64,000 bases of DNA from Cellulomonas rhizosphaerae (GTDB lineage: Bacteria > Actinomycetota > Actinomycetes > Actinomycetales > Cellulomonadaceae). Of the stretch, positions 11,806-26,042 are shown piece by piece. A program made the translations under genes and the position numbers. Each line of letters begins with the position of its first letter. Position 1 is the stretch's first letter. Location of the stretch: the NCBI RefSeq assembly GCF_003470205.1, contig NZ_QWKP01000215.1, forward strand, positions 1 to 64,000, written 5' to 3'. The notes beneath the pieces are model-generated. The model worked only from the letters and a program-made list of their open reading frames with translations, did no database searches and was not told the origin of the DNA.

Positions 11806-13461
11806 TCAGAGGGTGGAGGCGAGGGCGCGGCCCGTGGTGCGGCCCGTGAAGAGGCAGCCGCCCAGGAACGTCCCCTCCAGGGCGCGGTGGCCGTGCACGC
11901 CGCCGCCGCCGAACCCGGACGCCTCGCCCACGGCCCACAGGCCGGGCAGCACCTCGCCGTCGGCGCGCAGCACGCGGCCCTCGAGGTCGGTGGCCAGGCC
12001 GCCGAGCGTCTTGCGGGTCAGCACGGACAGCCGCACCGCGAGGAGCGGGCCGTGCGCGGGGTCGAGCAGGCGGTGCGGCTTGGCGACGCGGATGAGCTTG
12101 TCGACGACGTACTCGCGGGCCCGCGCGGTCGCGATGACCTGCAGGTCCTTGCCCAGGCCGGACTCGACCTGCCGGTCGCGGGCGACGATCAGCGCCTCGA
12201 GCGCGTCGCCGTCGATGCGCGACGAGCCCGACAGGGCGTTCATCTTCGCCGCGAGCTCGTGGGGCGTGTCGGCCCAGAGGAACTCGTCGGACTTCTGCGC
12301 GAACGTCTCGACCGGACCGACGGCCCCGGGCAGCACCCGCTGCAGGAGCTGGGGGATGCTGCGGCCGGTCAGGTCCGGGTTCTGCTCCGACCCGGACAGG
12401 GCGAACTCGGTGCCGAGGATGGTCTTGTCGAGCACGAACCAGGAGTGGTCGTCGCCGCGCCCGGTGATGTGCTGCAGCGCCCCGAGGGAGTCGAAGCCGG
12501 GGAACAGCGGGACCGGCAGGCGGTGACCGTCGGCGTCGAGCCACAACGAGGACGGCCCGGGCAGGATCCGGATCCCGTGCTTCGACCACACCGGCGTGTG
12601 GTCGGTGACGCCCTCGGGGTAGTGCCACATCCGGTCCTCGTGGACGACGGCCGCGCCCGCCGAGCGCGCGGCCTCGATGCCGGAGCCGTCGACGTGGTCG
12701 GGGACGCCCGAGAGCATGCGCTCCGGCAGTCGTCCGGCCGACGAGGGCCACAACGCCCGCACGAGCTCGTGGTTGGCGCCCACGCCGCCGGTCGCGAGCA
12801 CGACGGACGCGGCGTCGAGCTCGAAGGGCGCGACGACCTCCCGCGACGATCGCTCGGCGCGCGACACGTCGTCGGGTGCCAGGATCTCGCCACGCACGCC
12901 CGTGACCCGCCCGTCGGTCGTGACCAACGACGTGACGCGGTGCCGGAAGCGGACGTCGACGAGCCCCGCGGCCCGCGCATCGAGCAGCGCGCGCACGAAC
13001 GGCTCGAGCACGCCCGGGCCGGTGCCCCACGTGACGTGGAATCGAGGCACCGAGTTGCCGTGTCCGTCGGCGAGGTAGCCGCCGCGCTCGGGCCACTGCA
13101 CGAGCGGGAACCAGCGCACGCCCTGCCCGTGCAGCCACGCGCGCATGCCGCCCGCGGCGAAGTCGACGAAGCCCTCGGCCCAGGCGCGACCCCACCGGTC
13201 GCTGCCGTCGTCGGCGAAGTCCGCCGAGCCGAACCAGTCGCCGAGCGCGAGCTCGGCGCTGTCGCGGATCTTGAGGCGGCGCTGCTCCGGGGAGTCGACG
13301 AGGAACAGCCCGCCGAACGACCAGAACGCCTGGCCGCCGAGCGAGGCCGCGGGCTCCGCGTCGAGCAGGGTCACGTGGTGACCGGCCGCGGTGAGCTCGG
13401 CGGTGGCGACCAGGCCGGCGAGGCCGGCGCCGACGACCACGACATCGTGGGAGTGCGTCAT
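11806..13461 (-). CDS. FAD-binding dehydrogenase of the fumarate reductase / ketosteroid dehydrogenase type
   Basis: Flavoprotein of 551 residues. The N-terminal dinucleotide-binding motif is VVVVGAGLAGLVAT. A second FAD contact appears near the C-terminus in LWAVGEASGFGGGGVHGH, and the ATGGVGAN segment lies midway. The organisation matches the 'FAD-binding dehydrogenase' group related to fumarate reductase flavoprotein and 3-ketosteroid dehydrogenase; the substrate cannot be inferred. No signal peptide is evident. A TAGGGT hexamer ends eight bases before the ATG, suggesting a leaderless mRNA. It lies between glgX and glgE on the same strand; no metabolic link to them is apparent. Confidence 0.85.
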   Translation of the reverse strand: MTHSHDVVVVGAGLAGLVATAELTAAGHHVTLLDAEPAASLGGQAFWSFGGLFLVDSPEQRRLKIRDSAELALGDWFGSADFADDGSDRWGRAWAEGFVDFAAGGMRAWLHGQGVRWFPLVQWPERGGYLADGHGNSVPRFHVTWGTGPGVLEPFVRALLDARAAGLVDVRFRHRVTSLVTTDGRVTGVRGEILAPDDVSRAERSSREVVAPFELDAASVVLATGGVGANHELVRALWPSSAGRLPERMLSGVPDHVDGSGIEAARSAGAAVVHEDRMWHYPEGVTDHTPVWSKHGIRILPGPSSLWLDADGHRLPVPLFPGFDSLGALQHITGRGDDHSWFVLDKTILGTEFALSGSEQNPDLTGRSIPQLLQRVLPGAVGPVETFAQKSDEFLWADTPHELAAKMNALSGSSRIDGDALEALIVARDRQVESGLGKDLQVIATARAREYVVDKLIRVAKPHRLLDPAHGPLLAVRLSVLTRKTLGGLATDLEGRVLRADGEVLPGLWAVGEASGFGGGGVHGHRALEGTFLGGCLFTGRTTGRALASTL

Positions 13462-13469
13462 GCGACGGC

Positions 13470-13475
13470 ACCCTA
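13470..13475 (-). promoter_or_regulatory. Candidate -10 of the FAD dehydrogenase gene
   Basis: TAGGGT on the minus strand, eight bases before the ATG at 13461. Confidence 0.4.
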
Positions 13476-13501
13476 CGCCCTGGACGCTCGTCCAGAAAGC
13501 A

Positions 13502-15700
13502 TCAGGGCGCGAGCAGGTAGACCCGCATGCTGAGCGGCTCGAGCGCCGCGACCTCGCCCGTCGCCGTGTGCAGCGCGCCCGCGATCGCGGCCGCCCGCTG
13601 CTCGGACGGGTGCTCCCAGACGGAGTCCCACGCGAGCAGCCAGCGGTCGCCCGGCTGGCCCGACAGCGTGACGTCCATCGGCTCGAGCGCGCCGTTGATG
13701 ACGAGCAGGACCACGTCCTCCGGCTCGTCGGGCTCGGCGGACGCGCGCAGCATCTGCAGCGTGCGGATCGAGGCGTCGTGCCAGCGGGCGTGGTCGAACG
13801 CGACGCCGGCCGCGTCGAACCAGGCGAGGTCGGGGCGCTGACTGCCGGCGACGGGCCGCCCGGTGTAGAAGCGCGGCGAGCGCAGCGCGGGGTGGTCGCG
13901 GCGCAGCGCGAGGAGCCAGCGTGAGGTCGCCAGCAGGTCCTGGCGGCTCTCGGACAGGTCCCAGCTCATCCAGGAGATCTCGTTGTCCTGGCAGTACGCG
14001 TTGTTGTTGCCGCGCTGGGTGCGGCCCATCTCGTCGCCCGCCGTGATCATCGGGGTCCCGGCGGCGAGCGCGAGCGTGGCGAACAGGTTGCGGATCGAGC
14101 GGCGGCGCAGCGGCGCGATGTCCGCGGCAGGGGAGTCGGGGTTCACCGGGCCCTCCACGCCGTGGTTCCACGAGCGGTTGTCGTCGCTGCCGTCGCGGTT
14201 GTTCTCGCCGTTCGCGGAGTTGTGCTTGTAGTCGTAGGAGACCAGGTCCGCGAGCGTGAACCCGTCGTGCGCGGTGACGAAGTTGACCGACGCGACCGGG
14301 CCGCGCACCAGCGGCGGGTCGCTGTGGCCGAACAGGTCGACCGAGCCGGACAGGCGGGTGGCGAGGTCACGCACGCGGTGGCCGGGCAGACCGTGCGCCG
14401 CGCGGGAGGGGTCGGCGAGCCAGAACGAGCGCGACGCGTTGCGGAAGCGGTCGTTCCACTCGCCGAACGGCAGCGGGAACTGGCCCGTGCGCCAGCCGCC
14501 GGGCCCGATGTCCCACGGCTCGGCGACGAGCTTGAGGCCGTGCAGGCTGGGCGACGCGGCGGCCGCGACGAGCAGCGGGTGGTCGGGCGTGAAGCCGTCC
14601 GAGTCGCGCGCGAGCGTCACCGCGAGGTCGAACCGGAAGCCGTCGACGCCTATCTCGTTCGCCCAGTAGCGCAGCGAGTCGAGCGTCATGCGGACCACGG
14701 CGCTGCGGCGGAAGTCCAGGGTGTTGCCCGTCCCGGTCACGTCGGCCAGCGCGGCCGGGACGCCGCCGTCGTGCACGTAGTACATCGTCGAGTCGAGGCC
14801 GCGCCACGAGACGTGCTGGCCCGGCAGGCCGCCCTCGTTGGTGTGGTTGTAGACCACGTCGAGCAGGACCTCGATGCCGGCCTCGTGCAGCGCGTGCACC
14901 GCGCCGCGGACCTCGGCGAGCACGGCCGCCGGGCCGGCCGCCTGGGCCGCGGCCGTCGCGTAGGCCGCGTGCGGGGCGAAGAAGCCGAGCGTCGAGTAGC
15001 CCCAGTAGTTCGTCAGGCCCTTGTCGACTAGGTGCGGCTCGGTGGCCGCCGCGTGGATCGGCAGCAGCTCGAGCGTCGTGACGCCCAGGCGGCGCAGGTG
15101 GTCGACGACGGCCGGGTGCGCGAGCGCTGCGTACGTGCCGCGCAGCTCGGCCGGGACCTGCTCGTTGAGCATCGTCAGGCCCCGCACGTGCGCCTCGTAG
15201 ACGACCGTGCGGTCCCACGGCACCCACGGGCGGTTCGCGGCCGGGTCGGGGCCGGGCAGCGCACGCGTGTCGACGACGACGGAGTACGGCACGAACCCCG
15301 CCGAGTCGCGCTCGTCCGCCGGCCCGTACGGGTCGCCCGTCAGGTCGTCGGCCACGACGTGTCCATAGGTCTGAGGCCCGTACGTCATCTCGCCCAGCAG
15401 GCCGCGCGCGTAGGGGTCGACGAGCAGCTTGGCCGGGTTGTGCCGCAGGCCCGCGACCGGGTCCCAGACGCCGTGCGCGCGGAAGCCGTAGCGCTGACCG
15501 GGCCGCACGCCGGGCACGTCGGCCCAGAACAGCCCCTGCGCGGGGCCGCCGAGCCGGACGCGACGCTCGGCGCCGTCGTCGTCGAACAGGCACAGGTCGA
15601 CGGCGTGGGCGTGCGTGGCCAGCACGGCGACGACGATGCCGTCGTCGGTCACGTGGACCCCGAGCTGCGGGGGTCGGCGGTGGGCGTGGAGGGTGGTCAC
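13502..15700 (-). CDS. glgX: Glycogen debranching enzyme (isoamylase type)
   Basis: GH13 isoamylase-type enzyme hydrolysing alpha-1,6 branches in glycogen. 732 residues from a GTG at 15700. An N-terminal CBM48 domain (residues about 10-150) precedes the barrel. The nucleophile is D358 in GFRFDLAV and the acid/base E394 in LVAEPWDIG; the ENNRDGSDDNRSWN segment is typical of GlgX/TreX. The upstream extension to 15775 is rejected because the conserved fold starts directly after the GTG. The gene is divergent from etfB. It completes the local set for building (GlgE, GlgB) and trimming (GlgX) alpha-glucan. Confidence 0.94.
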   Translation of the reverse strand: MTTLHAHRRPPQLGVHVTDDGIVVAVLATHAHAVDLCLFDDDGAERRVRLGGPAQGLFWADVPGVRPGQRYGFRAHGVWDPVAGLRHNPAKLLVDPYARGLLGEMTYGPQTYGHVVADDLTGDPYGPADERDSAGFVPYSVVVDTRALPGPDPAANRPWVPWDRTVVYEAHVRGLTMLNEQVPAELRGTYAALAHPAVVDHLRRLGVTTLELLPIHAAATEPHLVDKGLTNYWGYSTLGFFAPHAAYATAAAQAAGPAAVLAEVRGAVHALHEAGIEVLLDVVYNHTNEGGLPGQHVSWRGLDSTMYYVHDGGVPAALADVTGTGNTLDFRRSAVVRMTLDSLRYWANEIGVDGFRFDLAVTLARDSDGFTPDHPLLVAAAASPSLHGLKLVAEPWDIGPGGWRTGQFPLPFGEWNDRFRNASRSFWLADPSRAAHGLPGHRVRDLATRLSGSVDLFGHSDPPLVRGPVASVNFVTAHDGFTLADLVSYDYKHNSANGENNRDGSDDNRSWNHGVEGPVNPDSPAADIAPLRRRSIRNLFATLALAAGTPMITAGDEMGRTQRGNNNAYCQDNEISWMSWDLSESRQDLLATSRWLLALRRDHPALRSPRFYTGRPVAGSQRPDLAWFDAAGVAFDHARWHDASIRTLQMLRASAEPDEPEDVVLLVINGALEPMDVTLSGQPGDRWLLAWDSVWEHPSEQRAAAIAGALHTATGEVAALEPLSMRVYLLAP

Positions 15701-15803
15701 GGCAACATCATGGAGGACGCGTGCGACGACGATGTTTCGCGGCGCGTGATGTCGCGGGTTCCGCCAGGCGAACACAGCCCCCCGTGGGGCACCGCGCCCG
15801 GGG

Positions 15804-15809
15804 TAACGT
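15804..15809 (+). promoter_or_regulatory. Candidate -10 of etfBA
   Basis: TAACGT followed by seven bases and the GTG start of etfB. A leaderless transcript is predicted. Confidence 0.5.
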
Positions 15810-15816
15810 TCCGGAC

Positions 15817-16605
15817 GTGAGAATCGTCGTCTGCGTCAAGCACGTCCCGGACATCCAGTCGGACCGCGCCCTCGGTGAGTCCGGTTACGTGGTGCGTGAC
15901 GGGGGTGACGGCACCCTCAACGAGCTCGACGAGAACGCCCTGGAGGCCGCCCTCACGCTCGCGGAGGCAGCCGGCGGCGAGGTCGTCGCCCTCACGGTCG
16001 GGCCCGACGACGCGGTCGACGCGGTCCGCAAGGGCCTGCAGATGGGCGCCGACGAGGCCGTCCACGTGCTCGACGACGCGATCGCCGGCTCCGACGTGGT
16101 CGGGACCGCGCGCGTGCTGGCCGCGGCGATCACGCACCTCGGCACCGAGACGCCCGTGGACCTCGTCGTGACCGGCATGGCCGGCCTCGACGGCCTGACG
16201 TCGCTGCTCCCGACCGCGCTCGCGGCACTGCTCGACGTCCCCGCCCTGCCGCTCGCGGCCGAGGTGAGCGTCGAGGGCGGCACCGTGCGCGTGCGCCGCA
16301 ACCTCGATCACGCGACCGAGGTGCTCGAGGCGCCGCTGCCCGCGCTCGTCTCGGTCACCGACCAGGCCAACGAGCCGCGCTACCCCAACTTCAAGGGCAT
16401 CATGGCCGCTCGCAAGAAGCCGGTCACGACCCTCTCGCTCGGCGACCTCGGCCTCTCGCCCGCCGACGTCGGCGCGGCCGGTGCACGCACCGCGGTCGTC
16501 GAGGCGGCCGCGCGGCCGGCGCGCGAGAACCGCGTGCTCATCAACGACCAGGGGGACGCGGGCACGCAGCTCGCGGCGTACCTCGTCGAGAACAAGCTCG
16601 CCTGA
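15817..16605 (+). CDS. etfB: Electron transfer flavoprotein, beta subunit
   Basis: Small subunit of the FAD/AMP-containing ETF heterodimer that collects electrons from acyl-CoA and related dehydrogenases. 262 residues, normal for EtfB. The N-terminus IVVCVKHVPD and the signature segment RNLDHATEVLEAPLPALVSV are characteristic, as is the ending of the core, PRYPNFKGIMAARKKP. The GTG at 15817 is supported by a TAACGT hexamer seven bases upstream. etfA follows 38 bases later. Confidence 0.96.
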   Translation: MRIVVCVKHVPDIQSDRALGESGYVVRDGGDGTLNELDENALEAALTLAEAAGGEVVALTVGPDDAVDAVRKGLQMGADEAVHVLDDAIAGSDVVGTARVLAAAITHLGTETPVDLVVTGMAGLDGLTSLLPTALAALLDVPALPLAAEVSVEGGTVRVRRNLDHATEVLEAPLPALVSVTDQANEPRYPNFKGIMAARKKPVTTLSLGDLGLSPADVGAAGARTAVVEAAARPARENRVLINDQGDAGTQLAAYLVENKLA

Positions 16606-16643
16606 CCGGCTTCCCCGACACACGAGATCTGAGGACGCGACAC

Positions 16644-17618
16644 GTGACCGACTCCCTGGTCCTGCTCGACCACACCGCCGACGGCACGCTGCGAGCGCCC
16701 GTGCGCGAGCTGGTCACCCTCGCCCGCGGGCTGGGCGGCGCGATCCACGGCGTGTGGGCGGCCGACGGCGCGGAGCCTGACGCGGAGACGCTCGCCGACC
16801 TCGGCGCGCTGGGCGTCTCGCGCGTGCACCGGCTGACCGCCGACGCCGACCTGCACCTGTCGGCCGTGCTGGCCGAGGCGCTCGCGAGCCTGCTCGACGC
16901 GACCGGCGCGGGCGCCCTGCTGGTCACCTCGACGTTCGAGAACAAGGAGGTCGCGGCCCGGCTCGCGGTCCTCACCGGCGCGGGCGTGGTCACGGACGCC
17001 GACGGGCTGGTCGTCGAGGACGGCCGGCTCGTCGCGAGCAAGACCGTGTTCGCCGGCACCTGGAACACGCGGTGCGCGATCACCACGCCCCTGGCGGTCG
17101 TGACGTTCAAGGCCAACTCGGTCGCGGTCTCGCCCGCCGAGAGCGGCGGCGTCCCCGACGTCGTCGACCACGCAGTCGCCGCGAGCGCGGCCGCGCGCCG
17201 GGTCAGCCTGGTCGAGCGCACCGAGCGCCCCGCGAGCGGTCGCCCGGACCTCGGCAGCGCGCACGTCGTCGTGGCCGGCGGCCGCGGCACGGAGGGCGAC
17301 TTCACGCTCGTCGAGGAGCTCGCCGACGTGCTCGGCGGCGCGGTCGGCGCGACGCGCGTGGCCACCGACGAGGGCTGGATCGGGCACGACGCGCAGATCG
17401 GCCAGACCGGCGTGACCATCTCGCCGCGGCTCTACATCGGCGTGGGCGTCTCCGGCGCGGTGCACCACCGCGGCGGCATGCAGGCGTCCGGCACGATCGT
17501 CGCGATCAACTCGGACCCCGACGCGCCGATCTTCGAGATCGCCGACTTCGGGATCGTGGGCGACCTCAACGAGGTCCTGCCGCAGCTCACCGCGGCCCTG
17601 CGGGCGCAGCAGGGCTGA
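16644..17618 (+). CDS. etfA: Electron transfer flavoprotein, alpha subunit
   Basis: FAD-binding large subunit of ETF, 324 residues. The C-terminal FAD-binding signature is clear: YIGVGVSGAVHHRGGMQASG followed by IVAINSDPDAPIF. It forms a heterodimer with the product of the gene just upstream. The GTG start at 16644 has TGAGGA about 10 bases before it. The gene ends one base before the stop of a convergent phosphotransferase gene. Confidence 0.96.
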   Translation: MTDSLVLLDHTADGTLRAPVRELVTLARGLGGAIHGVWAADGAEPDAETLADLGALGVSRVHRLTADADLHLSAVLAEALASLLDATGAGALLVTSTFENKEVAARLAVLTGAGVVTDADGLVVEDGRLVASKTVFAGTWNTRCAITTPLAVVTFKANSVAVSPAESGGVPDVVDHAVAASAAARRVSLVERTERPASGRPDLGSAHVVVAGGRGTEGDFTLVEELADVLGGAVGATRVATDEGWIGHDAQIGQTGVTISPRLYIGVGVSGAVHHRGGMQASGTIVAINSDPDAPIFEIADFGIVGDLNEVLPQLTAALRAQQG

Positions 17619-17619
17619 C

Positions 17620-18618
17620 TCAGGTCAGCTCGCGGAACCACCGCACGGTCGCCATACCCTGCGCGGCCTGGAACCGGCGCAGGTTCGGGATGCCCGGGGG
17701 CGCGGGCTGCAGCGAGCTCCAGACGAAGTAGCCCGCGAGCCCGGCCAGGCCGGCGCGCAGCTCGTCGTCGGACACGCCCTCGGACGCCGGCTGGGCGCGG
17801 AAGATCGTCGCCGGGTCGCCGCCGCCCTGCAGCGTCACGCTCGGGAGCATGAACGCGAGGTCGAGCCACGGCGCGCCCACGCTCGCGTGCGGCCAGTCGA
17901 TCAGCCACACGCGGTGGTGGTCGGGGTCGATGAGCACGTTGTCGGCCCGCAGGTCGCCGTGCACGAGGCCGTCGCCGGAGATGGCGCGCAGCGCCTCCTG
18001 CTCGCACCGCTGCAGGTGGTCGAGGTTCGCCCGCGCCCAGCGGCCGATCTCGCCGCCGGCCTCCTCGCCCCGGGTCTGCTCGGCGTCGTCCATCGCGGCG
18101 ATCTTGCGCCAGCCGGTGAAGTCCTCGGCGAGCTGGTCGTCGGTGCGGGGAAGCGTGTGGCCCGGCAGGGGCTCGACGTCCGCGAGGCGTGCGACCGCGT
18201 CGAGCACGGCGGTGAGCTCGGTGGGGACCCAGGGCAGCTCCGGGGAGCGGCCGTGCACGACGTCGAAGCCGAGGATCACCCAGTCGCCGTCGTCGGACGA
18301 CCACTGCAGCCGCGGCGCGGGGACCTGCGGGGGCAGGCAGGCGGCGACCCGTGCCTCGGCGCGCGCGAGGTCCGGGGACAGGGGGTTCTCGGCGCTGGAG
18401 ACCGCCTTGACGAACACCCCGCGGCCGTCGGCCAGCTCGAGGACCGCGGCGAAGCCGGGGGAGAAGCCGCTCGTCGCGCTGATCTCCGCGGTCACCTGGG
18501 CGCCCGCGAGCTCCGCGATCCTTGCGCGGACGTGCCGAGGCAGGTCGCGCCAGTCGAGCCGCTGCCCGCTGAACGCGACCGGCAACGCGATGACGTCGTC
18601 GGCACTCACGGCGCACAT
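17620..18618 (-). CDS. Aminoglycoside phosphotransferase-family protein
   Basis: Protein-kinase-like small-molecule kinase of the APH/choline kinase family, 332 residues. The Brenner-type motif LVHGDLRADNVLID and the metal-binding Asp in LIDWPHASVGAPWLDLA are intact, so the protein is probably active. The substrate is unknown; this family is common in actinobacteria and does not by itself indicate drug resistance. The start may be the ATG at 18618 or the GTG at 18609. It is divergent from the cysteine desulfurase gene, with a 61-base gap. Confidence 0.82.
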   Translation of the reverse strand: MCAVSADDVIALPVAFSGQRLDWRDLPRHVRARIAELAGAQVTAEISATSGFSPGFAAVLELADGRGVFVKAVSSAENPLSPDLARAEARVAACLPPQVPAPRLQWSSDDGDWVILGFDVVHGRSPELPWVPTELTAVLDAVARLADVEPLPGHTLPRTDDQLAEDFTGWRKIAAMDDAEQTRGEEAGGEIGRWARANLDHLQRCEQEALRAISGDGLVHGDLRADNVLIDPDHHRVWLIDWPHASVGAPWLDLAFMLPSVTLQGGGDPATIFRAQPASEGVSDDELRAGLAGLAGYFVWSSLQPAPPGIPNLRRFQAAQGMATVRWFRELT

Positions 18619-18666
18619 CCTGCCAGGTCGCAGGGGGTGCGTGCGGGGAGAGTCCGCTCCAGTTCG

Positions 18667-18672
18667 TAGACT
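18667..18672 (+). promoter_or_regulatory. Candidate -10 of the cysteine desulfurase operon
   Basis: TAGACT followed by seven bases and the GTG at 18680. It argues for that start over the in-frame GTG at 18674, which would be only one base from the hexamer. Confidence 0.5.
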
Positions 18673-18679
18673 CGTGCCC

Positions 18680-19861
18680 GTGACCGTCTACCTGGACCAT
18701 GCGGCGACCACGCCCATGCTGCCGGGCGCGGTGCGCGCGCTGACCGACGAGATGACCCGCACGGGCAACCCGTCATCCCTGCACGGCTCCGGCCGGGCGG
18801 CCCGCCGGGTCGTCGAGGAGTCGCGCGAGTCGCTCGCCGCGGCCCTCGGCGCGCGCCCGTCGGACGTGCTGTGGACCTCGGGCGGCACGGAGGCCGACAA
18901 CCTCGCCGTCAAGGGGCTGTTCTGGGCCCGGCGCCGCGAGGACCCGACCCGCCGGCGCATCCTCGTCTCCGCGGTCGAGCACCACGCGGTCCTGGACCCG
19001 GCGTTCTGGATGGCCGAGCACACGGGCGCCGAGCTCGTGCTGCTCCCGGTCGACTCCGACGGCGTCCTCGACGTGGACGCGCTGCGCGACGAGCTGGACC
19101 GGCACGGCGAGCAGGCCGCGCTGCTGTCGGTCATGTGGGCGAACAACGAGGTCGGCGCGCTGCAGCCGCTCGACGAGGTCGTCTCGCTCGCGCGGCGGTA
19201 CGGCGTGCCGGTGCACGCGGACGCGGTGCAGGCCGTCGGCCAGGTGCCGGTGGACTTCGCGGCCTCCGGGCTCGACGCGATGACGGTCAGCGGGCACAAG
19301 GTCGGCGGGCCGGGCGGCACGGGTGCGCTGCTCGCGCGCCGCGGGCTCGACCTCATGCCCGTGCAGCACGGCGGCGGGCAGGAGCGCGGCGTGCGGTCCG
19401 GGACGCTCGACGCGGCGCTGCTGGTCTCGTTCGCGGCGGCGGTCGACGAGGCCGTCGCGGCGCGCCCCGTGGTCGCACCCCGCATCGCGGCGCTGCGCGA
19501 CGAGCTCGTCGCGGGCGTGCTCGCGGCCGTGCCCGACGCGCAGCTGCGCGGCCCGGTCGACACTGCGCGCCGGCTGCCGTTCAACGCGCACTTCACGTTC
19601 CCGGGCTGCGAGGGGGACTCGCTGCTCTACCTGCTCGACTCCGCGGGCATCGAGGCCTCCACGGGATCGGCGTGCCAGGCGGGCGTCCCGCGCCCGTCGC
19701 ACGTCCTGCTGGCGATGGGGGTCGACGAGCACGACGCGCGCGGCGCGCTGCGGTTCTCGCTCGGCCACACCTCGTCGGCCGACGACGTCGCCGCGCTGGT
19801 CGCCACCCTCCCCGCCGTCGTCGACCGGGCTCGTGCCGCGGGCCTGGCGGGGGTGCGCTGA
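18680..19861 (+). CDS. Cysteine desulfurase (NifS/IscS type)
   Basis: PLP enzyme releasing sulfur from L-cysteine as a protein persulfide. 393 residues. The start [12 protein letters not shown] is typical of the family. K207 in [10 protein letters not shown] binds PLP and C332 in TGSACQAG is the persulfide Cys. The downstream gene mnmA overlaps by one base (TGATG), so this enzyme most likely supplies sulfur for tRNA 2-thiouridine. The same pair is adjacent in mycobacteria (iscS-trmU). The GTG at 18680 is chosen because TAGACT lies seven bases upstream. Confidence 0.94.
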   Translation: MTVYLDHAATTPMLPGAVRALTDEMTRTGNPSSLHGSGRAARRVVEESRESLAAALGARPSDVLWTSGGTEADNLAVKGLFWARRREDPTRRRILVSAVEHHAVLDPAFWMAEHTGAELVLLPVDSDGVLDVDALRDELDRHGEQAALLSVMWANNEVGALQPLDEVVSLARRYGVPVHADAVQAVGQVPVDFAASGLDAMTVSGHKVGGPGGTGALLARRGLDLMPVQHGGGQERGVRSGTLDAALLVSFAAAVDEAVAARPVVAPRIAALRDELVAGVLAAVPDAQLRGPVDTARRLPFNAHFTFPGCEGDSLLYLLDSAGIEASTGSACQAGVPRPSHVLLAMGVDEHDARGALRFSLGHTSSADDVAALVATLPAVVDRARAAGLAGVR

Positions 19862-20955
19862 TGCGCGTCCTGGCCGCCCTGTCCGGCGGGGTCGACTCGG
19901 CGGTCGCTGCCGCGCGCGCGGTCGACGCGGGGCACGACGTCGTCGGCGTCCACATGGCGCTGTCGCGCACGCGCGACCAGTTCCGCACGGGCTCACGCGG
20001 CTGCTGCTCGATCGAGGACGCGGGCGACGCGCGACGCGCGGCCGACGTGCTGGGCATCCCGTACTACGTGTGGGACCTGTCCGAGCAGTTCGAGCAGACG
20101 GTCGTCGCGGACTTCCTGTCCGAGTACGAGGCCGGGCGCACGCCCAACCCCTGCGTGCGCTGCAACGAGCACATCAAGTTCGCCGCGCTGCTCGACAAGG
20201 CGGTCGCGCTCGGGTTCGACGCCGTGTGCACTGGCCACTACGCGCGCATCGTCGTGCGCGACGACGGCACGCGCGAGCTGCACCGCGCGCTCGACGCGGC
20301 CAAGGACCAGTCCTACGTGCTCGCGGTGATGGGCCCGGAGCGGCTCGCGCGCTCGATGTTCCCGCTCGGCGACGTGCCCTCCAAGGAGGTCACCCGTGCC
20401 GAGGCGGCCGCCCGGGGGCTCTCGGTCTCGGCCAAGCCCGACTCCTACGACATCTGCTTCGTGGCCGACGGCGACACCCAGGGTTTCCTGCGCGCGCGCC
20501 TGGGGTCGCAGCCGGGCGACATCGTCGACAGCGACGGCGAGGTCGTGGGCGAGCACGACGGCGCCTACGCGTACACGGTGGGGCAGCGCCGCGGCCTCGC
20601 GCTCGGCCGCCCCGCCGCGGACGGCAAGCCGCGGTACGTGCTCTCGATCGAGCCGGTGAACAACCGCGTGGTGGTCGGCTCGGCCGACGAGCTGCTCGTC
20701 GACGTCGTCGCCGCGGACCGGGCCGTGTGGTTCGGGACGCCTTCCGCCGACCTCGAGTGCTCGGTCCAGGTGCGGGCGCATGGCGTTCCCGTCGCAGCGC
20801 GGGCCCGGGTGGCCGGGGACTCGGTCGAGGTGACGCTGGCGGACGGGCTGCGGGGCGTGGCACCGGGGCAGTCGCTCGTGCTGTTCGACGGCACGCGCGT
20901 GCTGGGGCAGGCGACGGTGACGTCGTCGCGTCGTGCTGCCGTGGCGGCCTCGTGA
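19861..20955 (+). CDS. mnmA: tRNA 2-thiouridylase
   Basis: MnmA/TrmU thiolates U34 of Lys, Glu and Gln tRNAs. 364 residues. The N-terminal PP-loop ATPase motif is SGGVDSAVA. The catalytic cysteines C101 ([12 protein letters not shown]) and C198 ([10 protein letters not shown]) are at the positions expected from E. coli. The C-terminal part forms the usual beta-barrels, with YTVGQRRGL marking their start. It overlaps the desulfurase upstream and the MetE-like gene downstream (GTGA), so translation is coupled across the set. Confidence 0.96.
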   Translation: MRVLAALSGGVDSAVAAARAVDAGHDVVGVHMALSRTRDQFRTGSRGCCSIEDAGDARRAADVLGIPYYVWDLSEQFEQTVVADFLSEYEAGRTPNPCVRCNEHIKFAALLDKAVALGFDAVCTGHYARIVVRDDGTRELHRALDAAKDQSYVLAVMGPERLARSMFPLGDVPSKEVTRAEAAARGLSVSAKPDSYDICFVADGDTQGFLRARLGSQPGDIVDSDGEVVGEHDGAYAYTVGQRRGLALGRPAADGKPRYVLSIEPVNNRVVVGSADELLVDVVAADRAVWFGTPSADLECSVQVRAHGVPVAARARVAGDSVEVTLADGLRGVAPGQSLVLFDGTRVLGQATVTSSRRAAVAAS

Positions 20956-21967
20956 CCGCTGTCAGCGGCACGGGCCGGTGGCCCGGGTCGGACGCGCTCG
21001 AGGCGGCGTCCGTCGTTGTCGGCGACCTCACGGACCTGCCCGACGAGGTCATCGGCCTGCCGTTCACGCCCACGCTGCCCGCGCGCGGGCCCTGGGGCGA
21101 CCGGACCGGCTCGGCCGCCGCGCTCCTGGTCGAGCTGCCCACGGAGCTCGGCCCGCACGGCTGGAAGCTGTCCGACCGTCCCGGCGGCGACGTCGGCCGC
21201 GCGCAGGCCTTCGCGCGCGAGGACCTCGACGCGCTCGCGGTCGCCGCGCACGGGTACGTCGGCCCGCTGCTCGTGCCCGTGCTCGGCCCGCTGACGCTGG
21301 CCGCGGTGCTCTACCTCGCGCGGGGCGACCGCGTGCTCGCCGACACCGGCGCGGTGCACGAGCTCTCCGAGTCGTTGGCCGCCGGGATCGGCGAGCACCT
21401 CGTCGCGGTGCGCCGGGCCGTCCCGGGCGCGCAGGTCCAGGTGCTCGTGCACGAGCCGCTGCTGGCCCAGGTGCTGGCCGGCGTGCTGCCCACGTTCTCG
21501 GGCTACTCCGCGCTGCGGCGCGTGCCGGGCCCGGTCGCGGCCGAGCGGCTCTCCGCGGTGGTCACGGGCGCGCGCGCCGGCGGCGCCGCGGCGGTCGCGG
21601 TACACGGCGGGACCGCGTGGTCGTCGCTGCCCGCGCTGCGCTCGTCGGGCGCCGATGCCTTCGCGCTCGCGGTCGCGGGGCTCGGCGAGCCGGGCTGGGA
21701 GCGCGTGGCGGAGGCCGTCGAGGGTGGGATGCGGCTGTGGGCCGAGGCCCCGCCGCAGGCGTCCTCGCAGTGCGCCGGGCCGGACGTCGTCGGCCAGGCC
21801 GATACCGTGACCCGGCCGTGGCGCTCGGTCGGCCTGCCGGCCGCCGCGCTGCGCGACGTGGTGATCCTGGCCGGCGACCCGCCGGCCGCAGCCTCTCCCG
21901 ACGACGCCCGCGCGGCGCTCGCCGGTGCCGTGCGGTGCGCGCGGCTGGTGACCGAACGGAGCGAGAC

Positions 21968-21971
<4 letters not shown>
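20952..21971 (+). CDS. MetE-like (methionine synthase C-domain) protein, probably not a classical methionine synthase
   Basis: 339-residue protein with the layout of the cobalamin-independent methionine synthase C-terminal barrel, as commonly annotated next to mnmA and ligA in actinobacteria. The segments [20 protein letters not shown] and [12 protein letters not shown] are recognisable. The usual zinc-ligand His-x-Cys is not seen: the matching stretch reads [10 protein letters not shown], so the second ligand is Gly. The role is therefore unclear and the methionine synthase label should be treated with caution. The GTG start overlaps the mnmA stop, and the stop overlaps the next gene. Confidence 0.65.
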
Positions 21972-26008
<4,037 letters not shown>

Positions 26009-26042
26009 CGCGCCGGCCGCGATTGTCTGACCGCGCTCGGCG

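Noticed and set aside
9302-12526. + strand frame of 1074 codons opposite glgE and the FAD dehydrogenase gene
   Set aside because: Antisense of two genes with intact catalytic motifs; the translation is low-complexity Arg/Val/Gly.
17620-18618. Antibiotic-resistance reading of the aminoglycoside phosphotransferase-like gene
   Set aside because: The family is broad, and nothing in the sequence or neighbourhood points to aminoglycosides.
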